From positions 1-38,897 of the forward strand of contig JALQUR010000211.1 of assembly GCA_023260695.1 (NCBI GenBank): 38,897 nucleotides of DNA. Reading direction: 5' to 3'. Made by a program: the position numbers and the translations under genes. How positions within the stretch are numbered: the stretch's first letter is position 1; each line of letters begins with the position of its first letter. Positions 1 through 8,660 of this stretch are shown piece after piece. This DNA is from Planctomycetaceae bacterium. GTDB lineage: Bacteria > Planctomycetota > Planctomycetia > Planctomycetales > Planctomycetaceae. The notes under the pieces are model-generated. The model was not told the origin of the DNA and did no database searches. It saw only the letters and a program-made list of their open reading frames with translations.

Positions 1-518
1 GGGAATGTTCCTTCCTGTTCGATCGGGTTCTGAGTCGCCAGCACAAAGAACGGCGGATCCAGACGATAAGTCGTCCCGGCGACAGTCACAGTTCCTTCCT
101 GCATCGTTTCCAGCAGAGCCGACTGCGTTTTCGGCGTCGCGCGGTTGATCTCATCCGCGAGCAGCAACTGCGTAAAGATGGGGCCCTTGCGAAACTCCAG
201 CTGGTAACGCCCCGCATCATCCGTGTTCATGATGTTGGTGCCGATCACGTCCGCCGGCATCAGGTCCGGAGTAAACTGAATACGGCTGTAGTTCAGTTCC
301 AGCACCCCCGCGAGGGCCTTGACCAGTTCCGTTTTCCCCAGCCCGGGCACCCCCTCGAGGAGCACATTGCCGCCGCAGAGCAGCGCTGTCAGCGTGGACT
401 CCACAACCCGCTGCTGCCCCACAATTACCTGGCCAACCGCTTCCTGAATGCGCCTGAATTCCTGCCGAAACTGCTCTGCCTCGCTCTGTAACTGCTGTGT
501 GTCCGCCGATTCACTCAT
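1..518 (-). CDS. MoxR-family AAA+ ATPase, 3' end truncated by window edge
   Basis: Own translation from ATG at 518: [71 protein letters not shown]...[25 protein letters not shown]...[14 protein letters not shown]. Walker A GVPGLGKT, Walker [10 protein letters not shown] and the Mox[12 protein letters not shown] motif are present. Not in the ORF track because it runs off the window. Confidence 0.95.
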   Translation of the reverse strand, partial: MSESADTQQLQSEAEQFRQEFRRIQEAVGQVIVGQQRVVESTLTALLCGGNVLLEGVPGLGKTELVKALAGVLELNYSRIQFTPDLMPADVIGTNIMNTDDAGRYQLEFRKGPIFTQLLLADEINRATPKTQSALLETMQEGTVTVAGTTYRLDPPFFVLATQNPIEQEGTF

Positions 519-654
519 GACTTCTGTCCTGTTTCACTGTTCGAACCGAGCTGATCGCCTCGGATTGTTTACCCCGGAATCCCGTATTGCCTGAGACGCG
601 AGCCTGCAGCAGACTCGTTCACCCCCACGAGCATGCAGCGTTCCGACTCACTGC

Positions 655-3600
655 CTAACCATCCTCATCCCGTTGCTGTTCCCGGCGACGTTTCATCGCC
701 AGTAACCGCGATGTGGTACCACCATCACCGGATTCAGCCACATCTGCAGGTACCTGGCTCGACGCACCTGCGTCGGCACGTGGAGTCGCCTGCTGACGCG
801 TGTCAGCGGACGCCCCGCTGCCTGCCGCCTGTGAACGGAATCCGCCACCGGCTGCCGGTCCTTCCGATGGACTCCCGGCTGACTGCTGCGAACGCTGCTG
901 CATCGCCCCCCGAACGCGATCGGTGCGTTCGAGCAGTGTGCCAAGGGTCGCGGTTGAGGAACCCTCGGCACGCTGCTGCCTTCTCCGCAGCCAGCCGAAA
1001 TCGAGCTGCACACGACGAATTCCGACATCCAGCGGCAACAGACACGCGAGCAGTAACAAATACCAGTCAAATACCGGACGGCTGGTCTGCTTCCGCTGCC
1101 GCTCGCCAAACAGGGCCTCCGCAATCAGCTCCGGATTCTCTTCAATCTCCCAGACCTGCCCGCCTGTCGCCTCTGCAATCTCCTGCAGGACAATCGGATC
1201 CGCCCGGAAACGCAGATACTCCGGCGAATACGAGACAATGAACCCTGCATATGCAGACTCTTCTCGTGTCCCATCAGTCGCACTGACCATCACCTGGTAA
1301 CGTCCCTCACCACGCAACGGCAGGGATACCTGATAACGTCGCGGAGCAACCTGGCGGATGACGCGAGTCTCCTCAAAGCCATTGGGCCCCGTTACTGACA
1401 GGGCCATATCCAGCAATGTCTCGTCAGGATGAAAATCCTCCACCACCACCACGCCTTCGCCGCCATTCACATACGTGTAGACGCGGAGAAACTGCTCTCT
1501 GCGAGTACGGCTGATGCGCGTGATGAGCTGATTGATGAGCGGCTGAAACTGATCCCATGCCACCCAGTCTCGAGCCCAGCGGTCCGTAAGATCCGATGTC
1601 CACGCTGCTGACACTCCGAGCCCATAGCGCCAGAGCGCCAGAATCGGATCTCGTTCATCTTCACCGGCCGCCACCTCACTTCCGGTTGCCGGAGCAGACA
1701 GCACCACGACAGCACGCGGATCCTCACGAGGTGATGTGAGTACGTATCCGTGGAGTTCCGGGGAATCATTGATCCCCCGAATGACAGTATCAACACCAGT
1801 CACCTCAGGTACAAAACTGCGCAGCTGCAACTGACTACGACGGAGCGTTCTCGCTTCCTTCACGAAAATCGATGGCAGCTCGTTGGGATCGGACGGGTAG
1901 TAGAATCGGCCTTTGGTGAGCGCCGCGATGTCCTGCAGTGTCGACACATCGCCATTGTGCGGAAACACAGCCACTGTCGACACCGAAACCTGGTTGTCGA
2001 TGAAATCCTGCAGCAGCTGAGGTGTTGGTGCCTGAGCATCCCCGTCAGAAATGATGATCATGTGCCGTGAAGCGGCATCAGAAGCGACAAGAGACTTCAG
2101 AGCCATCTGCATCGTGGTCCCGAACGTGCCCATGTCGCCAATCTGAGCACTGTTGATCTTCGGCACCAACGAAGCATATTCCGAAGCCGGCGTCAGATCG
2201 AAAATCCACTCGTCCCCGTTCATCGTCTGCGCCAGAACGCCGACAAGATCCTCGGAATTCAGTACCTGAATCGCCCGCTTGGTAATCCGCTTGGCCCACG
2301 AATTCCCCTGCGGAAATTCACAGGTATGCAGGATAATTGCGATCGCTCCCTTTGGCAGAATCTTCTTGTTCGTAATCCGGAGCGACACTGGAAGCGCATC
2401 GGCAATCGGAGATCCCTGCCAGCCACCTGGCCCGAAACTGCTCGGGCCACCTACCATGAGAAATCCCAGGCCCAGATTGCGAATCGCATCGTGCATTGCC
2501 TGAATCTGTGTTCCAAGCAGACTGTCTGCGGAGACGTCGGCGAACACCACCGCATCATATGGCATCAGTGACAACGGGTCATAAGGGAATTCGAGCGGAC
2601 TGATGACATCGACCTGTCGCTCTCCCTGTTCCAGCGCCAGTCGCAGGAATCGAAACTCCTCCTCACCTTCGCCTCCGGCAACCAGCAGAATCCGTCCCGG
2701 ACCCTCCAGATACAGATAATTTCGAACCTCATTGTTTTCCGTTCGATTGTCCAGATCAGCGGTGGTTTCAATCCTTGCCGAATACTCGTAGTAACCCGGC
2801 TGATCCACTCGAATCGGAACGCTGAACCGGGATTTTCCGGCCTCGAACTGCACGTCCTCGCGGGAAATCTCTCGACCACTCTCGCGGATTACCAGACTGC
2901 CACTGCCAGCCTGCAGCGACGTGAGTACAACAGAGGCTTCGGTCGTCTCACCGACACGGACCAGACGCGGCAGGTCCAGTCGCTCAAGCAGCACCTCATT
3001 CTCATACACATAATCCATCGGAACTACGTTCACCTGGACTCCTCGAGCCTGCAGGTCGCTGAGCACGTCCTTGAGCTTGCCCTCCGTCTCTGTGCCGTCG
3101 CTCACCAGGACAATCCGACCAGTGTGCTCCTCAGGAAGCATCGCCGCACTGAGCGCCAACGACTGCTCCAGATTTGTCGCATCACCGCTGACCTGAGAAT
3201 TCACGTAGCGCTCGAACGGAAACGTCGCCCGCGGTGGATACTCAACTGCCGGTGTCCGGCCGAAGACCACCAGTCCCGCTTCGTCCGCTCCTGGCTTTTC
3301 GGCCGCCGTTTCCGCGACAAAACTGAGTGCCTCTGAACGCCACGGACTGACCGAATCAGATATGTCCACGTCGTAGACAACCGCAATGCGGTCGCTGGTG
3401 CGCACTGCCCGAGGCTCTGCCAGAACAAGCACCAGCAGCCCACAGATCATCAGCCGAATAAATACAGCCCAGGCGCCGCGGCGCTGAGGCAGACCGGAAT
3501 AGCCAGCCACCTGCATCCACCAGATCCATGGCGCCGTGAGCAGCAGCAGAAACATCCACGGGCGCGTAAACTGCAGTTCGCGGACAACCTCCACATCCGG

Positions 3601-3837
3601 ATAGGGAATCCCCACACCGGACAGCCAGCCAAGCCCGATCCAGCTGAGACTGCTCCAGCGAGATGCACGATCCGCATTGATCACCAGCGACGGGACAAGC
3701 GACAGAGACAAGGTCGCCATGATGACGGCAAAAGCCAGCAACGGGATCCCACTGGTCCAGCGCACCGCACGTCGTGGTGGCGGTATGACCGGCCGCAGCA
3801 GTCTCTGCAACGTGCTTGATATCCCGCGAGCGTTCAA
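655..3837 (-). CDS. Large VWA-domain membrane protein (BatA/glutamine-amidotransferase-like architecture)
   Basis: 1060 aa; N-terminal TM segments, VWA with DISDS MIDAS-like motif, a GATase-like segment (ILLVAGGEGEEEFRFLRLAL...FLMVGGPSSFGPGG), a second VWA-like domain, C-terminal TM (FDWYLLLLACLLPLDVGIRR). Adjacent to moxR, a typical pairing. Confidence 0.88.
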   Translation of the reverse strand: MNARGISSTLQRLLRPVIPPPRRAVRWTSGIPLLAFAVIMATLSLSLVPSLVINADRASRWSSLSWIGLGWLSGVGIPYPDVEVVRELQFTRPWMFLLLLTAPWIWWMQVAGYSGLPQRRGAWAVFIRLMICGLLVLVLAEPRAVRTSDRIAVVYDVDISDSVSPWRSEALSFVAETAAEKPGADEAGLVVFGRTPAVEYPPRATFPFERYVNSQVSGDATNLEQSLALSAAMLPEEHTGRIVLVSDGTETEGKLKDVLSDLQARGVQVNVVPMDYVYENEVLLERLDLPRLVRVGETTEASVVLTSLQAGSGSLVIRESGREISREDVQFEAGKSRFSVPIRVDQPGYYEYSARIETTADLDNRTENNEVRNYLYLEGPGRILLVAGGEGEEEFRFLRLALEQGERQVDVISPLEFPYDPLSLMPYDAVVFADVSADSLLGTQIQAMHDAIRNLGLGFLMVGGPSSFGPGGWQGSPIADALPVSLRITNKKILPKGAIAIILHTCEFPQGNSWAKRITKRAIQVLNSEDLVGVLAQTMNGDEWIFDLTPASEYASLVPKINSAQIGDMGTFGTTMQMALKSLVASDAASRHMIIISDGDAQAPTPQLLQDFIDNQVSVSTVAVFPHNGDVSTLQDIAALTKGRFYYPSDPNELPSIFVKEARTLRRSQLQLRSFVPEVTGVDTVIRGINDSPELHGYVLTSPREDPRAVVVLSAPATGSEVAAGEDERDPILALWRYGLGVSAAWTSDLTDRWARDWVAWDQFQPLINQLITRISRTRREQFLRVYTYVNGGEGVVVVEDFHPDETLLDMALSVTGPNGFEETRVIRQVAPRRYQVSLPLRGEGRYQVMVSATDGTREESAYAGFIVSYSPEYLRFRADPIVLQEIAEATGGQVWEIEENPELIAEALFGERQRKQTSRPVFDWYLLLLACLLPLDVGIRRVQLDFGWLRRRQQRAEGSSTATLGTLLERTDRVRGAMQQRSQQSAGSPSEGPAAGGGFRSQAAGSGASADTRQQATPRADAGASSQVPADVAESGDGGTTSRLLAMKRRREQQRDEDG

Positions 3838-4775
3838 GGCTTCAGCTCCACCAGCCTGTGGTTCCCTGTGTCCGCAACGAGTATACGGCCATCGGTCAGA
3901 ACTGTCAGGTCCCAGGGTTGGTAGAATTGTGATAAATCACGGCCGGGAGAACCGAAACGACCGATTACCATTCCGTCGTCCGCAAGCAGCGTCAGCCGCG
4001 CAGCCTTATTCTCGATCACATAAATCTGCCCCGATGACAGCACACGCAGATCATACGGATATTCCAGCGGTGCTGATCCCTCCGGAAGCTGAACCGTCCG
4101 CTGATACTCTCCATCCAGACTGAATACCTGAATGCGGTCATTGAACGCATCAACCACAAATACACTGCCACCATGCAGATCCAGTCCACTGGGACGCTGA
4201 AACTCACCTGGCCCCGTCCCGTGCTGACCAAATTCCAGAATGTAGTCCCCCTCTGCAGTGAATTTCTGAACGCGCTGGTGGTCCCCGTATTCGCCCACAT
4301 ACAGACTGCCATCCTCAGCCTGAGCAATCGCGACGGGGAACACAAACTCCCCGGGCCCGTTTCCCTCGCTGCCAAACATCTCATCGACTTCTCCCCCGTC
4401 CCGGAAGATCACGATGCGATGATAGTGAGTATCTGCGACGGCAATTCGACCGTCCTGAAGCCGACAGATGCCCTCCGGATTACCGATGGAGTTGTCCGGC
4501 ATGGACCACATCCGCTGCAGACTGCCCGTGGAGTCGTAGACCAGCACACGCCCGGCATCGTCAAGAACCAGTACGTTGTTTTCTGCGTCCGAGGCCAATC
4601 CCCGCGGCGCCGGCAGAAAATGATCCGCCGCCGGTATCTTCCACGTCCGGACATCTGAAATCCCCAGTTCCGGCTCTGCCTCAGGCTGACCGCAACCACA
4701 CATCAGCATGCATGCCGACAACGCAACCACACAGACACCGCGTTGCTGTCGGTTGTTTCCTGACATGACCAGCAA
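3834..4775 (-). CDS. NHL-repeat (six-bladed beta-propeller) lipoprotein
   Basis: Lipobox-like CMLMCGCGQ; repeated NHL motifs (GNPEGICRLQDGRIAVADTHYHRIVIF, GPGEFQRPSGLDLHGGSVFVVDAFNDRIQVFS, LTDGRILVADTGNHRLVEL). 4-bp overlap with the following VWA gene suggests translational coupling. Confidence 0.88.
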   Translation of the reverse strand: MLVMSGNNRQQRGVCVVALSACMLMCGCGQPEAEPELGISDVRTWKIPAADHFLPAPRGLASDAENNVLVLDDAGRVLVYDSTGSLQRMWSMPDNSIGNPEGICRLQDGRIAVADTHYHRIVIFRDGGEVDEMFGSEGNGPGEFVFPVAIAQAEDGSLYVGEYGDHQRVQKFTAEGDYILEFGQHGTGPGEFQRPSGLDLHGGSVFVVDAFNDRIQVFSLDGEYQRTVQLPEGSAPLEYPYDLRVLSSGQIYVIENKAARLTLLADDGMVIGRFGSPGRDLSQFYQPWDLTVLTDGRILVADTGNHRLVELKP

Positions 4776-4877
4776 TCCCCCTCACTTCATGCTGCTGAAA
4801 ACTCATTCCGGCGCCAGCACAATCACATTCGCCACGGGCTGGCTGAACCACGCACTGGAATTCCCGCTCTGAATACA

Positions 4878-4911
4878 GAACAGAAAACAGCATCCCGAAC
4901 AGAAAACAGCC
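4878..4911. repeat. 19-bp-period duplication
   Basis: GAACAGAAAACAGC-ATCCC-GAACAGAAAACAGC between the NHL lipoprotein and ABC ATPase genes. Confidence 0.8.
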
Positions 4912-4924
4912 GCAAACGATCTGA

Positions 4925-5923
4925 TCAGTTCTCGTCCAGCTGCCGGCAATGCAGCCTCACAAAACTGCCCGCCACAACCGGTGGCCCCGCTGCAGAGTGC
5001 AGGATCACAGTCTCCCAGCCATCTGCGGATCGCACAAGACTCCGCGAAAATGAGCCACAGAATTCTGTCTCTGCAAGGAACAACGCACACCCAGCCCCGC
5101 TTTCCAAAGTCGGCTGCAGCTGCAGCATCTCGGGCCGAAATCCACGATCCGCCCTGATCCCCGTACCCGCTGCCGCAAGACGATCAGCAACGGCAGACGC
5201 AAACCAGTTCAATGGACCAAGGAGCCGCCCCGCAGATAAGTTCGGAGGATTTCGATACAGATCCTGCAACAGACCGCTGTATACGACGCGGCCCTCGTCC
5301 AGACATACTGCTCGCTCCGCTGTTCGCATCACCTCCACCGGCTCATGACTGGAAAACACCAGCTGTACTCCAACCTCCAGCGTTCGCTTGCGGAGCACGT
5401 CCCAGTACTCCGATCGATGCACCGGATCAACATGCGACAATGGCTCGTCCAGCAACAACACCGTCGGACGTGCCGCGATTGCACGCGCAAGCGAAACTCT
5501 CGAACGCTCACCTGCAGACAACTCTCCGGGTAATGCGTCCAGTCGGTCCTGCAGACGAAACTCCTCCGCCAGAAGCTCTGTCGCCGCTGCCACGGAAGTC
5601 CGCGCGTCTGACCACTCCACTTCAGCAGCCACCAGTTCCAGCTGCCTGCGCACAGTCAGGTGCCCCCACAACCCACCATCCTGAGGCGCCCAGTAAACTG
5701 GCAGTGCCCGGCCATCAATACACTTCTCGGGCTGCAGGACGCCCGTCCGGGAAATTGTCCCGGAGTGAGGCTGCTCATAACCGGCAAGCAGGTTCAACAA
5801 ACTTGTCTTGCCGGATCCGGAACACCCCAGCAGAGCAGTGGACTGGCCTGCCAGAGTGACTGTCACAGCATCCAGACGCGGACGCCGATCGCCACGCAGT
5901 ACGACGTTCTCCAGTCGAAACAT
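4925..5923 (-). CDS. ABC transporter ATP-binding protein (CysA/PotA/ModC-like, possible C-terminal TOBE-like region)
   Basis: Walker A LLGCSGSGKTSLLN, signature ELSAGERSRVSLARAIA, Walker B TVLLLDEPLSHVD, H-loop FSSHEP. ORF track starts at 6004; MFRLENVVLRG at 5923 is the more likely start. Confidence 0.88.
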   Translation of the reverse strand: MFRLENVVLRGDRRPRLDAVTVTLAGQSTALLGCSGSGKTSLLNLLAGYEQPHSGTISRTGVLQPEKCIDGRALPVYWAPQDGGLWGHLTVRRQLELVAAEVEWSDARTSVAAATELLAEEFRLQDRLDALPGELSAGERSRVSLARAIAARPTVLLLDEPLSHVDPVHRSEYWDVLRKRTLEVGVQLVFSSHEPVEVMRTAERAVCLDEGRVVYSGLLQDLYRNPPNLSAGRLLGPLNWFASAVADRLAAAGTGIRADRGFRPEMLQLQPTLESGAGCALFLAETEFCGSFSRSLVRSADGWETVILHSAAGPPVVAGSFVRLHCRQLDEN

Positions 5924-6045
5924 GCCCCGCCCCCCCTGCCGTGCAAAGTCCCACGTGACAACTGCGCTGAGTCGTGTCAGTGGTTCTGTGATCAGCTTGC
6001 TCAACCGGAGGCAGCCGTTTCAGCCAGCAGCAACTCCACCGGAAT

Positions 6046-7053
6046 TCAGCCAAACTGACTCAGAAATCGCAGGTCATTCTCATAGAACCGCCGAATGTCA
6101 TCGACGCCGAAATGCTTCATGCAGAATCGCTCAATCCCAAGCCCGAATGCAAAGCCCTGGTACTCTTCCGGGTCATATCCCACCGACTCGAACACCGCCG
6201 GATCCACCATTCCCGCTCCACCAATCTCCATCCATGTATCTCCCCATCGCATGTCCACCTCAACCGATGGTTCAGTAAACGGAAAGAAGGATGGACGAAA
6301 ACGAATCTCCACGTCCGGCCCCAGAAAACTGTGGGCGAACTGGCTGAGCACTGTCTTGAGCTGGGCCATCGTCACATGCCGATCCACCAGCAGCCCTTCC
6401 ATCTGGTGAAACATGCAGGAGTGAGTCGCATCGATTGTGTCCGGACGATAAACACGCCCAAGGGAAACAATACGAATTGGCGGCTGAGTCTGCTCCATCG
6501 TGCGAATCTGCACGGTGGATGTCTGACTTCGCAGCAACACCGGACCACCGCTGACTGCACCCGCACAGGCCAGGTAGAAATTGTCGAGCGGGTCCCGGGC
6601 CGGATGGTCCTCCGGAATATTCAGAGCCTCAAAGTTGTGCCGCTCATCTTCAATCTCCGGACCATCTACCACCGTGAACCCGAATCGCCCCATGAGCTCA
6701 CGGAATTCATTGATCACCTGTGTAATGGGATGCAGTCGTCCGCCCCGCTGAACTGTCCCGGGGAGCGTCACGTCGAAACTGCTCGACGTCTCAGCAGCCG
6801 CCGCTCGGAGGCCCACAGCACGCTCCTCCAGAGCCGCAGAAATCGCCGTCCGCACTTCGTTGAATCGCTTGCCGACAACCGGCTTCTGGTCCTTGTCCGC
6901 CATGCCGAGCAGCTTCTGCAGATCACGAATCCGGCCACTCTTCTGGCCCATGTAATCCACACGAACCTGCTCCAGAGCAGCCTCGTCAGCCGCAGCCGCG
7001 ATTGCTGCCAGACTCTGAGTCTCAAATTCTGCGAACGCGCCCAGAATGTCCAT
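6046..7053 (-). CDS. pheS: Phenylalanine--tRNA ligase alpha subunit
   Basis: Class II aaRS motifs: [130 protein letters not shown]. Start MDILGAF at 7053 preceded by GGGGAG; the ORF track's extension to 7164 runs through a terminator hairpin. Confidence 0.95.
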   Translation of the reverse strand: MDILGAFAEFETQSLAAIAAAADEAALEQVRVDYMGQKSGRIRDLQKLLGMADKDQKPVVGKRFNEVRTAISAALEERAVGLRAAAAETSSSFDVTLPGTVQRGGRLHPITQVINEFRELMGRFGFTVVDGPEIEDERHNFEALNIPEDHPARDPLDNFYLACAGAVSGGPVLLRSQTSTVQIRTMEQTQPPIRIVSLGRVYRPDTIDATHSCMFHQMEGLLVDRHVTMAQLKTVLSQFAHSFLGPDVEIRFRPSFFPFTEPSVEVDMRWGDTWMEIGGAGMVDPAVFESVGYDPEEYQGFAFGLGIERFCMKHFGVDDIRRFYENDLRFLSQFG

Positions 7054-7091
7054 CGCCTGCTCCCCCGCTCTCAGCTGCTCTGCTGATCTCC

Positions 7092-7128
7092 AAAAAAAAA
7101 CGGGCCAGCCTCCGCGGCTCACCCGTTT
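7092..7128 (-). terminator. Intrinsic terminator/attenuator hairpin between rplT and pheS
   Basis: Minus strand AAACGGG-TG-AGCC-GCGGA-GGCT-GG-CCCGTTTTTTTTT: 7+4 bp stem with a 2x2 internal loop, followed directly by a 9-T run. Confidence 0.85.
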
Positions 7129-7257
7129 CATGTCTGCTGATCGTACCTCAGCCTGAACCGCCACTCACCAGATCTGATGAGCAATCCGGGGCGATCATCG
7201 CGTTCCTGGACACAAGCCTGGAAGCAGAGCCACACCACGGTCAGCCACGATGCATCC

Positions 7258-7620
7258 TCACGCCACCGAACCACGGGCCTTGCGGGATACTTCAACGATC
7301 TCCGTAAACACCTCTGGATTGTGAATCGCCAGTTCGCTGAGCTGCTTGCGATTCAATTCCACGCTGGCCAGCTTCAGACCATGCATAAATGCAGAGTAAG
7401 AAAGGCCTCGCTCGCGAGCTGCAGCGGTAATTCGAGTAATCCACAGCGCTCGGAATTCTCGCTTGCGGACACGACGGTCACGCGTGGCATAGGCTCGAGA
7501 ACGAACCACGGTTTCCTTGACGGTACGCAACAGCTTGCTGCGTCCACCAAAATTTCCCCGGGCTTCCTTGAACAATCGCTTCTTGGCGCGGTGCCGCGCC
7601 TTACCAAGACGAACTCGCAT
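7258..7620 (-). CDS. rplT: 50S ribosomal protein L20
   Basis: [82 protein letters not shown]: canonical L20. Confidence 0.97.
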   Translation of the reverse strand: MRVRLGKARHRAKKRLFKEARGNFGGRSKLLRTVKETVVRSRAYATRDRRVRKREFRALWITRITAAARERGLSYSAFMHGLKLASVELNRKQLSELAIHNPEVFTEIVEVSRKARGSVA

Positions 7621-8000
7621 GTCTTCTTTTCCGTCTGTCAGACTTCTTCGGGAATTTCAGAACGCTCTGACCGCAGTATCCCAAAACTGCCCTCCGTCGC
7701 ACACTGTACTCACACGAGTCAGCAGCGGTTCCTGCGATAGCCGAGGCCATGCTGCAGGGAGTTGGGGCAACACCCGGCCAGAACTGATGACTGCATTGCA
7801 CAAGCAGTATTCCCAGATCTGATCGCCGAACCTTGTCGGGTACACCACGGAGGTGGATGTCCCGAACGCCCCCTTGATTCCTGTTGCTGATCAAAACCGC
7901 CCGCTGAGCAACAGCGAAAAAGCCGTGACCATCAAATGCCAGGACACAACGCCTTGCCACGCGACTGAGCCACCGTGGAAAGCAGATGTAACAACATTAT

Positions 8001-8042
8001 CTGAAACTGGCACTGCCTGAAATTGGCACTGTCCGAAACTGG
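8001..8042. repeat. 16-bp tandem repeat, about 2.6 copies
   Basis: CTGAAACTGGCACTGC / CTGAAATTGGCACTGT / CCGAAACTGG in the rpmI-rplT spacer. Confidence 0.8.
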
Positions 8043-8061
8043 AGCCGCATGTGCCCTCAGC

Positions 8062-8262
8062 TCAACTGCAGGGACGCAGCGCGGCGACAATCTTTTTCGC
8101 CTCGGCACCCTCGACCACGCCATCCTGACGCAATCCGCGCTTTCGCTTTGAATTCTTGTGGCTGAGCAGATGTCCGCGAAACGCCGAACGATGCTTCGCC
8201 TTCCCTGACGCCGTTACGCGAAAACGACGCTTCATTCCCTTGTGAGTCTTCTGCTTCGGCAT
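8062..8262 (-). CDS. rpmI: 50S ribosomal protein L35
   Basis: [67 protein letters not shown]35 [17 protein letters not shown] motif. ORF track start 8322 is upstream of the likely start at 8262. Confidence 0.95.
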   Translation of the reverse strand: MPKQKTHKGMKRRFRVTASGKAKHRSAFRGHLLSHKNSKRKRGLRQDGVVEGAEAKKIVAALRPCS

Positions 8263-8590
8263 TCCAGGATTCTCCTGAGGCGATTGAGCCTCGTTCCGAT
8301 ACGCTGCTGCACTGAGGAGCACCGTCGGATCAACTAAACTTATGTACAGTCACCTGAGGTGAAGAACACGGAGTATAACGTCGCTTTCCGCTGGTTGTAA
8401 AGGAGTCAGTTCCCCGGAGAAATTGAAATTCCCAGCGAAGGTAGTCCCGGATTCCTCCCCGCAGCCCGCAGGAATCCTGTTGTTATCGGCCGCAAATTCA
8501 CAAAGCGTGCCTGTTTTTCCAACTGGAATCCTTTTTCCCGGCAGCCGCTCAACTTCCCCACCGGCGCGTCAATGCCCGGCAGTAAACTTA

Positions 8591-8628
8591 GAAAACCGTA
8601 CCCCGGAAGTTTCCCGAAGTACGGTCTT
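8591..8628 (-). terminator. Probable terminator hairpin downstream of the SDR gene
   Basis: Minus strand GACCGTACTTCGGGAAACTTCCGGGGTACGGTTTTC: ACCGTAC/GTACGGT stem followed by TTTT, about 35 nt past the stop at 8661. Confidence 0.65.
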
Positions 8629-8660
8629 CATCAGAATTATCAACCACCCGTCATCGACAT

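Noticed and set aside
633-1241. 202-aa plus-strand ORF
   Set aside because: Antisense to the VWA gene, low-complexity shadow translation.
6112-7086. 324-aa plus-strand ORF opposite pheS
   Set aside because: Antisense to pheS, composition typical of reverse-complement shadow translation.
8449-8477. Inverted repeat GGATTCCT...AGGAATCC as a terminator
   Set aside because: 8-bp stem but 13-nt loop and no T-run on either strand; not supported as a terminator.
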